Assembly (NCBI GenBank): GCA_046347475.1
Contig: JAXMGD010000001.1
Span: 620,001-684,000, forward strand
Source of the DNA: CAMCXE01 sp046347475
GTDB taxonomy: Bacteria > Pseudomonadota > Gammaproteobacteria > Pseudomonadales > Cellvibrionaceae
Length of the DNA: 64,000 nucleotides
Reading direction: 5' to 3'
The notes under the pieces are model-generated. The model made no database searches and was not told the origin of the DNA. It saw nothing but the letters and a program-made list of their open reading frames with translations. This document shows positions 42,293-50,525 of this stretch, in pieces. Made by a program: the position numbers and the translations under genes. Position 1 is the stretch's first letter. The number at the start of each line of letters is the position of its first letter.

Positions 42293-45200
42293 ATGAAGAA
42301 ATTTTTAGCGTTTTTATTGCACCCGATTGTTGTCTCGTTGGTCGGGCTTACCGCTTTGGCGTTATTAATCTGGTTTGCTGGCCCCTTAATTAAATTCGGC
42401 GCTAACAACAGTGCGCCGCTGGCGGATGTGACGCCGCGGATTATGATGATACTGGCCATGCTGGTGGTGATGGTCATCGCCATTTTAATTGGCCAATTGC
42501 GCAAGGCGAAAAATAATCAGCATTTGGTGCAGGGGTTATCTACCCCGAAAGAAGACCCAGCGCAGTTGGCAGCTAAAGAACAGTCCACTGAAGAGTTATT
42601 GCAAATTGGCGAGCGTTTTACCCAGGCGCTTGATACGTTAAAAAACTTTAAATTTAAAGGCCTCACCGGCAGCAAAGCGCTCTACGAATTGCCTTGGTAC
42701 ATTATTGTGGGGCCGCCCGGCTCGGGAAAAACAACAGCTCTCATTAACTCCGGCTTAGAGTTCCCCTTGGCGGATCATTTGGGCCGTGGCGCGGTGGCGG
42801 GTGTTGGCGGAACGCGCAATTGTGATTGGTGGTTTACCAACGAAGCGGTGTTGATTGATACCGCCGGGCGTTATACCACGCAGGATTCCCACCGTGTGGT
42901 GGATGCTGCCGCGTGGGAGGGTTTTTTAGACTTGTTAAAACGCCACCGCCGCCGCAGGCCAATTAACGGCGCCATAGTGGCGATTAGTTTGCAGGATTTA
43001 TTGATGCAAACGGAAGATGAGCGTGCTCTGCAGGCGCGCACTATACGTTCGCGTTTAGATGAATTAATGGACCGCTTGGAAATTCGCTTTCCTATTTATT
43101 TAATGCTGACTAAATCCGATATGGTGCCGGGGTTTAGTGATTTCTTTGCGGAAATTAATCGCGATGACCGCGAGCAGGTGTGGGGCGTATCACTACCTGA
43201 TGCCACCAACCCTAATCAGGGGCCGAATTTTGATTTTCTGCACCAGGAATTGCAGCAGATTACCCGCCGTTTATACGAGCGAGTTCTGGCCCGTATGCAT
43301 GCTGAGCGTGATATTAAACGGCGCGGTGTGATCAGTGCATTCCCTCAGCAGATGGAAAATGTTAAAGCGCTGGTAGAAAGTTTTGTTCGTCAGGCGTTCA
43401 TGACCAATCGCTTTAAATTTCAGCCCTATTTGCGCGGAGTTTATTTTACCTCTGGCACCCAAGATGGTACCGCGATTGACCGTTTAATGGCTCAGGTGGC
43501 ATCCAATTTTGGCTTTGCACGGGAAGTGTCCAGCGGGCTCAATCAGCAGGGGAAAAGCTACTTTCTTACCCGCCTATTTAAAGAAGTTATTTTCCCTGAG
43601 TCAGAAATTGTGGGCGCCAATACGGGCTATGAGACTTCTATGCGCTGGGTGCAGCGAGCTGCTTATATCGGTATGGCGGCGCTTATGGTGGTGCTCGGTT
43701 TGGTATGGTCAGGCGCTTTAGTGAAACACAAATTAAATGTGCGTGAAGTAGAGAGCCATTTAACACAATTTAAAGCTGAAGCTGCAAAACCTGCCTACCA
43801 GCAGTTGGACATGCGCGGCAGCTTACCGGGTTTAAACGAACTAAAAGCAGCATCATCTGTGATGGATCAGCAGTCGCTGCCTTGGCTGGCAAACCTCGGC
43901 CTTTATGATGGCCGCGTGGACGATGAGGCCAACCAGGCCTATGACCGAGAATTGCTGCGGCACTTTTTAGCGCAGATGATGACCACCTTGGAAAAAACTC
44001 TCCAAGTGGGCGACGAAGGAAGTGATTTGTACAATACCTTCCGCGTTTATTTAATGTTTAATAAACTCGATACGCTCAATAAAGAAGAAGTGCAAAATTG
44101 GTTTAAAAAATTCTGGGAAACCACTATTAAAACTGATGAGGCCAAACGCACTGAATTAGAAGATCATTTGGCGCATCTGCTCACGCTCGAATTAACGCCT
44201 GTGGAGCTTAATCAGGCTGTAGTGAGCCATGTGCGGGATATTTTATTAAAAGAACCCATTGCTAAACGCGTCTATAGCCGTATTCGCCATACCCCTGCAT
44301 TTGCGCACAAGGTGGATATGCTGGATGACATGGGAGATAAGGCGCGGCAATATTTTGTTATTAACCCGCAGGTGCGAGAAGCCCTGCAAATGCCGGTGTT
44401 ATACACCAAGGCCGGTTACGACAAAGTAGATTTATCCGCTGACTCTGAGGTGATTAAAGCCGTTATAGAAGAGCGCGCCATATTGGCGCAAGCCGAAGCA
44501 GGTAAAGACGTATTAAATTACACGCCGGAAGAGCCCGCCAAAGTCAGCGAGCAGGTTAAAGAGCTTTATTTTGCCGATTACATACGAACCTGGAACGGCT
44601 TTTATCAATCTTTAAAACTTGTTGGCCTGGGTGATGTGCGTCAAGCTGAGCAAATGTTGGCAGCCCTAATAGACCCCGTCTACTCGCCTATGGTGACCGC
44701 CTTACAAGTAGGGGCGGAAAATACCACGCTGACCTCGTCGCTCATTGGTGATTTAGCTGAGAGTAAAATAAAAGGCAAAAAAGGTGAGTTGGCCGGTGAT
44801 GTGATTGATAAGGTAATCGAAGAAACTCCGGTGGATAAATATTTCAAAGATATTAATTCCCTCACTAAAGCACCTAAATTAGGCCAGCCGCCCATCGGTA
44901 GCGCCTTAGAAAAAGTGCGCGATTTACACACCTTTGTAGCGGAAATTGCCCTGGCACCGGACCCAACGCAAAAAGCCTATGAAGTCTCGAAGGCTCGTGC
45001 GCAAAACGGTGGCAGTAACCCCACCACCGCCTTGCGCGCTTATGCCTCCGGCACCCAGGAGCCACTGCGCGGCTGGTTGGAGAGTTTAGCCATTGGTAAC
45101 TCCAATGTTATTTCCTCCGGCGGCAAGGGATTTGTTGGCTCTGAATGGCGGGCGGCTGTTTATAAACCCTATGCACAATTAATTATGAATAAGTACCCGT

Positions 45201-45844
45201 TAAATCCTAAAGCCCAGGAAGAAACGGCGGTGCTGGACTTTACAAACTTCTTTAAAACAGGCGGCATTTTGGATGTATTTTATATGGCTAATGTGGCGCC
45301 ATTTGTGGATGCGCGGGACCCGACGCGGGTTAAATCGGTAGATGGTGGCGGGGCGACTTTCTCCGGTGATTTTTTGCGGCAGATGCAAAATGCCCAAATA
45401 ATTCGCGGCATGTTTTTTCAGGATGGGCCCGATGCGCTCTCGCTGGGATTTGACTTTAAACCCTTTGAGTTTAGTGAAAAAGAGGCGCGCTTTAGTTTGG
45501 AATTCGGCAATGAGCGCCTGACCTACAACCACGGGCCGAAATTTTCATCCACCGTTAAATGGTCTGCCGCGGACGACATCAAACAGTTGCGGATTAATTT
45601 TGAAGACGTTAATGGCAAGCAACATGAAAAAATATATACCGGCCCATGGGCGCTCCTGCGTTTGTTTGATGCATCACGCATCGAGAAACAAGCCAGCGGT
45701 AGTTTCATCGTGCGTTTTTCCGTGGCGGATACGCTAGTGCAGGGCTTAACCCACGATATTGCCTATGAAGTGCGGCCCAAAAGTGCCAATAATGTATTTC
45801 GGCGGGATGTGTTAACTGGCTTTCGATTGCCCGAAACGCCTTAA
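42293..45844 (+). CDS. tssM: TssM, IcmF-type inner-membrane protein
   Basis: 1183 residues. Two N-terminal transmembrane segments (about 9-31 and 45-65), then a cytoplasmic NTPase-like domain with intact Walker A IIVGPPGSGKTTALINSG (about 137-154) and AVLIDTAGRYTTQDS, a third membrane segment near 454-474, and a long periplasmic region ending in the beta domain that binds TssJ (ALLRLFDASRIEKQ). The intact Walker A is worth noting since many TssM proteins have lost it. Length and layout are normal. Confidence 0.96.
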   Translation: MKKFLAFLLHPIVVSLVGLTALALLIWFAGPLIKFGANNSAPLADVTPRIMMILAMLVVMVIAILIGQLRKAKNNQHLVQGLSTPKEDPAQLAAKEQSTEELLQIGERFTQALDTLKNFKFKGLTGSKALYELPWYIIVGPPGSGKTTALINSGLEFPLADHLGRGAVAGVGGTRNCDWWFTNEAVLIDTAGRYTTQDSHRVVDAAAWEGFLDLLKRHRRRRPINGAIVAISLQDLLMQTEDERALQARTIRSRLDELMDRLEIRFPIYLMLTKSDMVPGFSDFFAEINRDDREQVWGVSLPDATNPNQGPNFDFLHQELQQITRRLYERVLARMHAERDIKRRGVISAFPQQMENVKALVESFVRQAFMTNRFKFQPYLRGVYFTSGTQDGTAIDRLMAQVASNFGFAREVSSGLNQQGKSYFLTRLFKEVIFPESEIVGANTGYETSMRWVQRAAYIGMAALMVVLGLVWSGALVKHKLNVREVESHLTQFKAEAAKPAYQQLDMRGSLPGLNELKAASSVMDQQSLPWLANLGLYDGRVDDEANQAYDRELLRHFLAQMMTTLEKTLQVGDEGSDLYNTFRVYLMFNKLDTLNKEEVQNWFKKFWETTIKTDEAKRTELEDHLAHLLTLELTPVELNQAVVSHVRDILLKEPIAKRVYSRIRHTPAFAHKVDMLDDMGDKARQYFVINPQVREALQMPVLYTKAGYDKVDLSADSEVIKAVIEERAILAQAEAGKDVLNYTPEEPAKVSEQVKELYFADYIRTWNGFYQSLKLVGLGDVRQAEQMLAALIDPVYSPMVTALQVGAENTTLTSSLIGDLAESKIKGKKGELAGDVIDKVIEETPVDKYFKDINSLTKAPKLGQPPIGSALEKVRDLHTFVAEIALAPDPTQKAYEVSKARAQNGGSNPTTALRAYASGTQEPLRGWLESLAIGNSNVISSGGKGFVGSEWRAAVYKPYAQLIMNKYPLNPKAQEETAVLDFTNFFKTGGILDVFYMANVAPFVDARDPTRVKSVDGGGATFSGDFLRQMQNAQIIRGMFFQDGPDALSLGFDFKPFEFSEKEARFSLEFGNERLTYNHGPKFSSTVKWSAADDIKQLRINFEDVNGKQHEKIYTGPWALLRLFDASRIEKQASGSFIVRFSVADTLVQGLTHDIAYEVRPKSANNVFRRDVLTGFRLPETP

Positions 45845-45875
45845 ACTTAGGTCTATTTAAACGCTGGTATTATTT

Positions 45876-46595
45876 ATGTCGCTTTCTATAGGTCTATACG
45901 GGAAATTACCGGGCCACGGTGATTTTGTTGCCCGCAACTTGCCGAATAATTTAGTGCAGATTTGGGACGGCTGGCTGCAGGCGTTTATCGGTTCCTCCCA
46001 GGAGCGTTTGGGGCAAGACTGGTTAAATGTGTATTTAACCAGTCCTGTCTGGCGCTTTGGTTTTTCGTCCGGCGTTCTGGATGAACAGCAATGGTTGGGT
46101 ATTTTGCTGCCTAGTGTTGATAAAGTAGGGCGTTATTTCCCTTTTAGTGTATTGATCCCTGTGCCGGGAGATTTATCGCTGTTGGATATTTTGTGCGAGC
46201 AATCCGACTGGTTAAATCCAGTCGAGGAAGCGGCTTTACACGCGCTGGATGAAGGCCTGTTGGTGGACGATTTATTAGCGCGTATGGGCGATGTACATTT
46301 GCCTACCTACCTGCGACGCCAGTGGTTTAATCAGGGCTATCAGGCTGGGCCTATTCAGGCACCCTGTGCGGATGTGCACATGAATAGTGCGGTAAGCGGT
46401 ATTTTAGAAGGGCTTCTGGCGACGAGTTATTCTAGCCATAGTATCTGGACCACCCAGGGCTCTGATCGCATAGATGCCTGCATTGCAATTGCGCCGGGGC
46501 TGCCTGCGGTGAGCAGTGGCACTGCTCTGCTCGATGGCAATTGGAAGCATTGGCAGTGGATGATTCGTATGGGGCTTAATATCAACCTTGCCTAG
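45876..46595 (+). CDS. tagF: TagF, post-translational regulator of T6SS
   Basis: 239 residues beginning with SIGLYGKLPGHGDFVARNLP, the TagF/ImpM signature, followed by WDGWLQAF and VGRYFPFSVLIPVPG. In Pseudomonas the related protein represses T6SS firing by binding the Fha protein. It has no fused PppA phosphatase. It closes the plus-strand arm, 31 bp after tssM. Confidence 0.92.
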   Translation: MSLSIGLYGKLPGHGDFVARNLPNNLVQIWDGWLQAFIGSSQERLGQDWLNVYLTSPVWRFGFSSGVLDEQQWLGILLPSVDKVGRYFPFSVLIPVPGDLSLLDILCEQSDWLNPVEEAALHALDEGLLVDDLLARMGDVHLPTYLRRQWFNQGYQAGPIQAPCADVHMNSAVSGILEGLLATSYSSHSIWTTQGSDRIDACIAIAPGLPAVSSGTALLDGNWKHWQWMIRMGLNINLA

Positions 46596-47249
46596 CCGCT
46601 TGTTGAAATATTACCTCGCTCGGTCAGGCGGCGTTAAATTGGGCGAAAACATCCTCATTTACTTAGGGTAACACCGTTTTTTAGTCAAATTTGGCTTGCC
46701 AGGCCGTCGCCGCCAAGCTATTTCAACACGCTGTGAGCACTGTGTTGAAATATTCGTTCGCAAAATCGTTGCTGGGAACCAACAGCGATTAGTTATTTGG
46801 GGGCCTCATTAAATATTTTTTGTCGATGCTTTGCTGCCGATCTTTTTCACCCGGTGGCGAGGTTCATCAATCGGCTGCAGAGGCAATAAACTATTGCGTT
46901 GATGAAGGGGCTAAAATCTACGGGTTTTTTAGGTTTTAGCCGAGTCTGCGTAAGAGTTTCTCTCTGGCGCGGACTGCTGCCGCTTAGCATGGGACATTAA
47001 ATGGTCATGCTAAGGTAAGGGTGCTCTGAGTCATGTTCGGTTTTGCTTTTTTCAAAAGCCGAGCAGCTCGTTGTGGATTGCTATGCCCCCAAACGTTTTG
47101 AAAAAGCCAAGCCGGAGTTAATCAGAGACCCATTAAATCCATTTGGCTGAGATAAAGCAGTACTTACAAATAATCAGGTGCGTTTTTCTCATGCTCTTAA
47201 TTTTCTGGGGCCTGAATGTGCCGCTGCTCTCTGCGTCAGGCCTCCTTTT
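46596..47249. other. Intergenic with hairpins, no gene
   Basis: Contains TATTTCAACAC/GTGTTGAAATA (about 46721-46754) and CTTAGCATG/CATGCTAAG (about 46985-47016). I see no hcp, vgrG, PAAR or effector frame here, although this is a usual place for them. Confidence 0.5.
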
Positions 47250-48277
47250 TTGAAGATATTTAGCCAACAATTATACATTTTATTGGGTGGCTATACTGAT
47301 GCCGCCACGCGGTATTTACCGAATCCTTCAACCCAACCCAAGGAATTATTTCAACGGCTGAATTACTATCGGCCAGTCACTTAACCCCTCTATAGGATTA
47401 AAAAATGGGCTTTGGTGGTAGGTGGAAGAGGCCCAGCCGGGCAAAATTCATATTTGATGCCGAGAATAATTGGCAGCATTTGGCGAGTGTTAGGTGTGGC
47501 GGCATCGCCGTGCCATTTAGCTCTGGATCAAGATGGGCGTTATTTGGCGGTAGCCAATTACGCTGGGGGCGGCATCTGGTGTTTTTGCGCCTGGATACAT
47601 GGCCGCTACCTGGGCCCTGTGTTCTTCAGCATCAGGGCCGCGGCCCGACGGCGCGGCAGGAGGCACCCCATGCACATTACGTTGCTTTTGCTATGAACAA
47701 TGCAGGGCAACCGGGAATTTATGCGGTGGATTTAGGTTTGGACCAAGTGATTTGGTACCCGCAACTGCAGGCCAATCAGTGGGGTGTAGGCACAGTGGTA
47801 TTGCAGGCGCAGCCCGGTGATGGCCCGCGGCATTTTGCAATACACCCTACCAATGGCAGAGTTTATCTGCTGAATGAATTAAGCAACAGTTTATCGGTAA
47901 TTAACATAGGCTCTGATGGGCAATGGAATGTACAACAACGTATTAGCACTTTGCCTGAGGCTTATGTCGGCGACACTATAGCGGCACATATTAGTATTAG
48001 TCGCGACGGTGAATTTATTTATACCTCCAATCGCGGCCATCACAGTATTGCGGTTTTTAAAATACAGCCTGATGGTGAGCTGAGCCTTATTCAAATAGAA
48101 CCCTGCGGGGGTGAATGGCCGCGTTATTTTGCCCTTATAGAGGATGCGGCGCGTTTAATTGTGGCCCATGAACACTCTAATTCGCTTGCGGCATTTGTAA
48201 TTGGTCGCGATGGCCGCTTGCAGCCTACTCAGGCGCAAGGGGCGGTATTAAAGCCGACATTTGTAGGACTTGCTTAG
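47250..48277 (+). pseudogene. 6-phosphogluconolactonase-type beta-propeller (lactonase family), multiply frameshifted
   Basis: Pieces of one protein lie in all three frames, in order: LYILLGGYTDAA, then RGIYRIL, NPTQGIISTAELLSASHLTP, FDAENNWQHLASV, GVAASPCHLALDQDGRYLAV + ANYAGGG, and finally a long intact C-terminal frame with GRGPTARQEAPHAHYVAF, DGPRHFAIHPTNGRVYLL and DGEFIYTSNRGHHSIAVF to 48277. PCHLA.DQDGRYL and APHAH are lactonase-family (PF10282-like) signatures. At least four indels are needed, so it is a relic. It may once have hydrolysed 6-phosphogluconolactone or a related cyclic ester. The intact C-terminal part might still be translated from the ATG at 47405 but would lack several blades. 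Confidence 0.75.
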
Positions 48278-48329
48278 TTGGATCTGTTTAATACTGCTCT
48301 CATCCAGTAATTAACAATTATTAATCCTG

Positions 48330-48482
48330 CTAGATCGCTCCGATCTAGTGGTCTTTGCACCACCAAAACGGGCGCTAATAGTCGGATCTGCTGGTTTTGC
48401 GGGGCTCGCGGCGGCTTGCGCTGGTGTGGCAGCTCCATGCCGCATTTATTAACCCGGCACTAAAGCCCGCCGGGCGAATAAC
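48330..48482. repeat. Hairpin CTAGATCG/CGATCTAG and TTAACCCGGCACTAAAGCCC element
   Basis: A small perfect stem is at 48330-48348. Further on, TTATTAACCCGGCACTAAAG and CCCGCCGGGCGAATAA (48447-48482) form an imperfect palindrome that, with about 60 bp upstream (GGGGCTCGCGGCGGC), has a parallel at 62139-62240. It occupies the gap between the lactonase relic and the diguanylate cyclase. Confidence 0.6.
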
Positions 48483-48597
48483 ACATTATGTGTGCCCGAC
48501 CACGGAAAATATCCATTGAGTTTGTGATCATGCAGGCACCTGCTCAGTGCAGGTGGTTACGCGTTTTTGGGTTAATAGTGTGAGACACGGGCAGTAG

Positions 48598-49887
48598 ATG
48601 GCACTTCAAGCAGTCCCTTTTTCTGCCGTGCGAATACTGGTGGGGCTTTTGACCTGCGCCGCCATATTTTTACAGCATTTAATTCCTCCCAAGGTTTTAA
48701 CCCTGCGCCCTAATGCTGCCCTAGTGAGTAATTTATACGGCCATCAACACTCAGGCGGCCAACCTTCTGCTTATTGGGTTGATGAAACTCAGCAACATTT
48801 TCATTGCGATTATAGTCCTACCGATCCCTATTCCTGTGGATACACCATCGCGTTTGGCGCGGACCCCACCTTGGGTATTGACCTTACCGGTTATGAAGCC
48901 TTGCAGCTCAAAATACGTTATCAAGGCGAGGCGCCGCGCATCCGTATTTTTATGCGCAATTACAACCCACACTTTGACCGCAGCCCGGACCCCGGTATTT
49001 CCAGTAAATTTATGTCGGTGTCTATTCGTGCCGCGGATTTACACGAGCCCGTGTTGGTAAAAATGAATGAGTTTAGCGTGGGGGAGTGGTGGATTCGGGA
49101 CTTTGATGTGCCGCGTATTCATTCCGCACCAGAATTTACCAACGTCACCTCATTGGGAATTGATTTTATTTTTCATGGCAGTAATGAGGTGCGGGTTGAG
49201 TCTGTTGCGCTAGTGGGGGCGCGAATAAAAAAGGAAACGTTTTACCTGGCGATTATTGTTGTGTGGATTTTGCTGGTGGCCTGGGAGGGCTTTTGCAAAA
49301 TTTATTATATGTATAGGAATTCCCAGTCGGCCTCTCAACGCATTGATCGTTTGTTGCATGATTATAAAAATCTTGAAATTGAAAAACAGGAATTTGTTGC
49401 GCTATCCACGACGGATATATTAACGGGTATTCTGAATCGAGCTGGTGTGCAGCAATTCTGGGCAAAATTATTCCGTGCTGAATCAGCCTATTCACCTCTG
49501 GGCGTGTTGTTATTGGATGTGGACTATTTTAAATCCGTCAATGATACCTATGGGCATGATGCTGGTGATCATGTATTAAAAGCTGTGGCCACATTAATCG
49601 CCAGTAACACGCGCCAAAGTGATATTTTAGGCCGCTGGGGCGGTGAAGAATTTATTCTTATTTGCCCACAATTGCCTGCTGAGCATTTATTGAGTTTTGC
49701 GGAGGACATTCGCAGCCGAGTGCGTGACCACGTATTTGAATCGCCCCATGCACCCTTGCATCTATCCATTAGTATTGGTGCAACACTGGCTCAGGCGAAT
49801 GAATCATTTGAATCTGTGTTAAAGCGCGCTGACCTCGCCTTGTACGAGGCTAAGTATGCAGGGCGCGATCGAGTGGTATTTAAATAG
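48598..49887 (+). CDS. Membrane diguanylate cyclase with periplasmic sensor domain
   Basis: 429 residues. An N-terminal hydrophobic segment (about 10-27) is followed by a periplasmic beta-rich domain of about 170 residues (ALQLKIRYQGEAPRIRIFM, SVGEWWIRDFDVPR) resembling a CBM/CIA30-like jelly roll, a second membrane segment (FYLAIIVVWILLVAWEGF), a short coiled coil, and a GGDEF domain with active-site GRWGGEEF. RQSD five residues before GGEEF is an intact inhibitory I-site. It makes cyclic di-GMP in response to an external, possibly sugar-related, ligand. Monocistronic. Confidence 0.92.
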   Translation: MALQAVPFSAVRILVGLLTCAAIFLQHLIPPKVLTLRPNAALVSNLYGHQHSGGQPSAYWVDETQQHFHCDYSPTDPYSCGYTIAFGADPTLGIDLTGYEALQLKIRYQGEAPRIRIFMRNYNPHFDRSPDPGISSKFMSVSIRAADLHEPVLVKMNEFSVGEWWIRDFDVPRIHSAPEFTNVTSLGIDFIFHGSNEVRVESVALVGARIKKETFYLAIIVVWILLVAWEGFCKIYYMYRNSQSASQRIDRLLHDYKNLEIEKQEFVALSTTDILTGILNRAGVQQFWAKLFRAESAYSPLGVLLLDVDYFKSVNDTYGHDAGDHVLKAVATLIASNTRQSDILGRWGGEEFILICPQLPAEHLLSFAEDIRSRVRDHVFESPHAPLHLSISIGATLAQANESFESVLKRADLALYEAKYAGRDRVVFK

Positions 49888-50024
49888 GGGTTTGTGGTTT
49901 ATTTACTTGCCACCGCACATTTCCTTTGCGTCCAATCTGCTTGCGCGAATTTCGGGGCTTTTGGTTGATGGTATGACCAATGCTGGGCTTTTAATCGCCG
50001 TGTAAATTAGCTATAAAAATTGAG

Positions 50025-50143
50025 TTAAGGAAGCTCTGATTAAGTGGCATTTTCAAAAACGCACAAGTACGTCCCTGTAGCTCCGTCGCGGGCTTCCTAC
50101 CCGCGACGGTTTTGAAAACACCACTTAATCAGGGCTTCCTTAA
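50025..50143. repeat. 119-bp near-perfect palindrome with nested hairpin
   Basis: Left arm TTAAGGAAGCTCTGATTAAG + TGGCATTTTCAAAA and its complement at the right end (to 50143) pair over about 33 bp with few mismatches. Inside is CCGTCGCGGG/CCCGCGACGG (50083-50109). It lies between two plus-strand genes in a 638-bp gap with no ORF. No T-run follows, so it is more probably a mobile non-coding element than a terminator. Confidence 0.75.
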
Positions 50144-50525
50144 TTGAATTTCCAACTGCAGCTCAGCCTCATTAATTCACGGCTAATTAATGATTATTGC
50201 TAGGGCGAATATAGATGATGATCCCATAAAGAAATCATGCGCAGGCTCAAAGGTATGTGTGAGGTGGCGCATGGAGGGATTGCTCAATGGTAATTTAGTC
50301 TGGCAATTAAACATAAATAAAATTAAATTTTGTTTAGTGTGAAATCATCTATGTGGATGAAATTGAATTTCGGTTTTGTAACAACGCGAGAAATAAATTA
50401 GCTGATGCCATCACATTGTGGCAATAAATTGTGTATTTCACTTGAGACCTGCTTGCTTTGGAAATGCAACCTTATATATTGCGTCTGATAAATAAGATTC
50501 ATTATCCTCTACAAAAGGTCAATGT

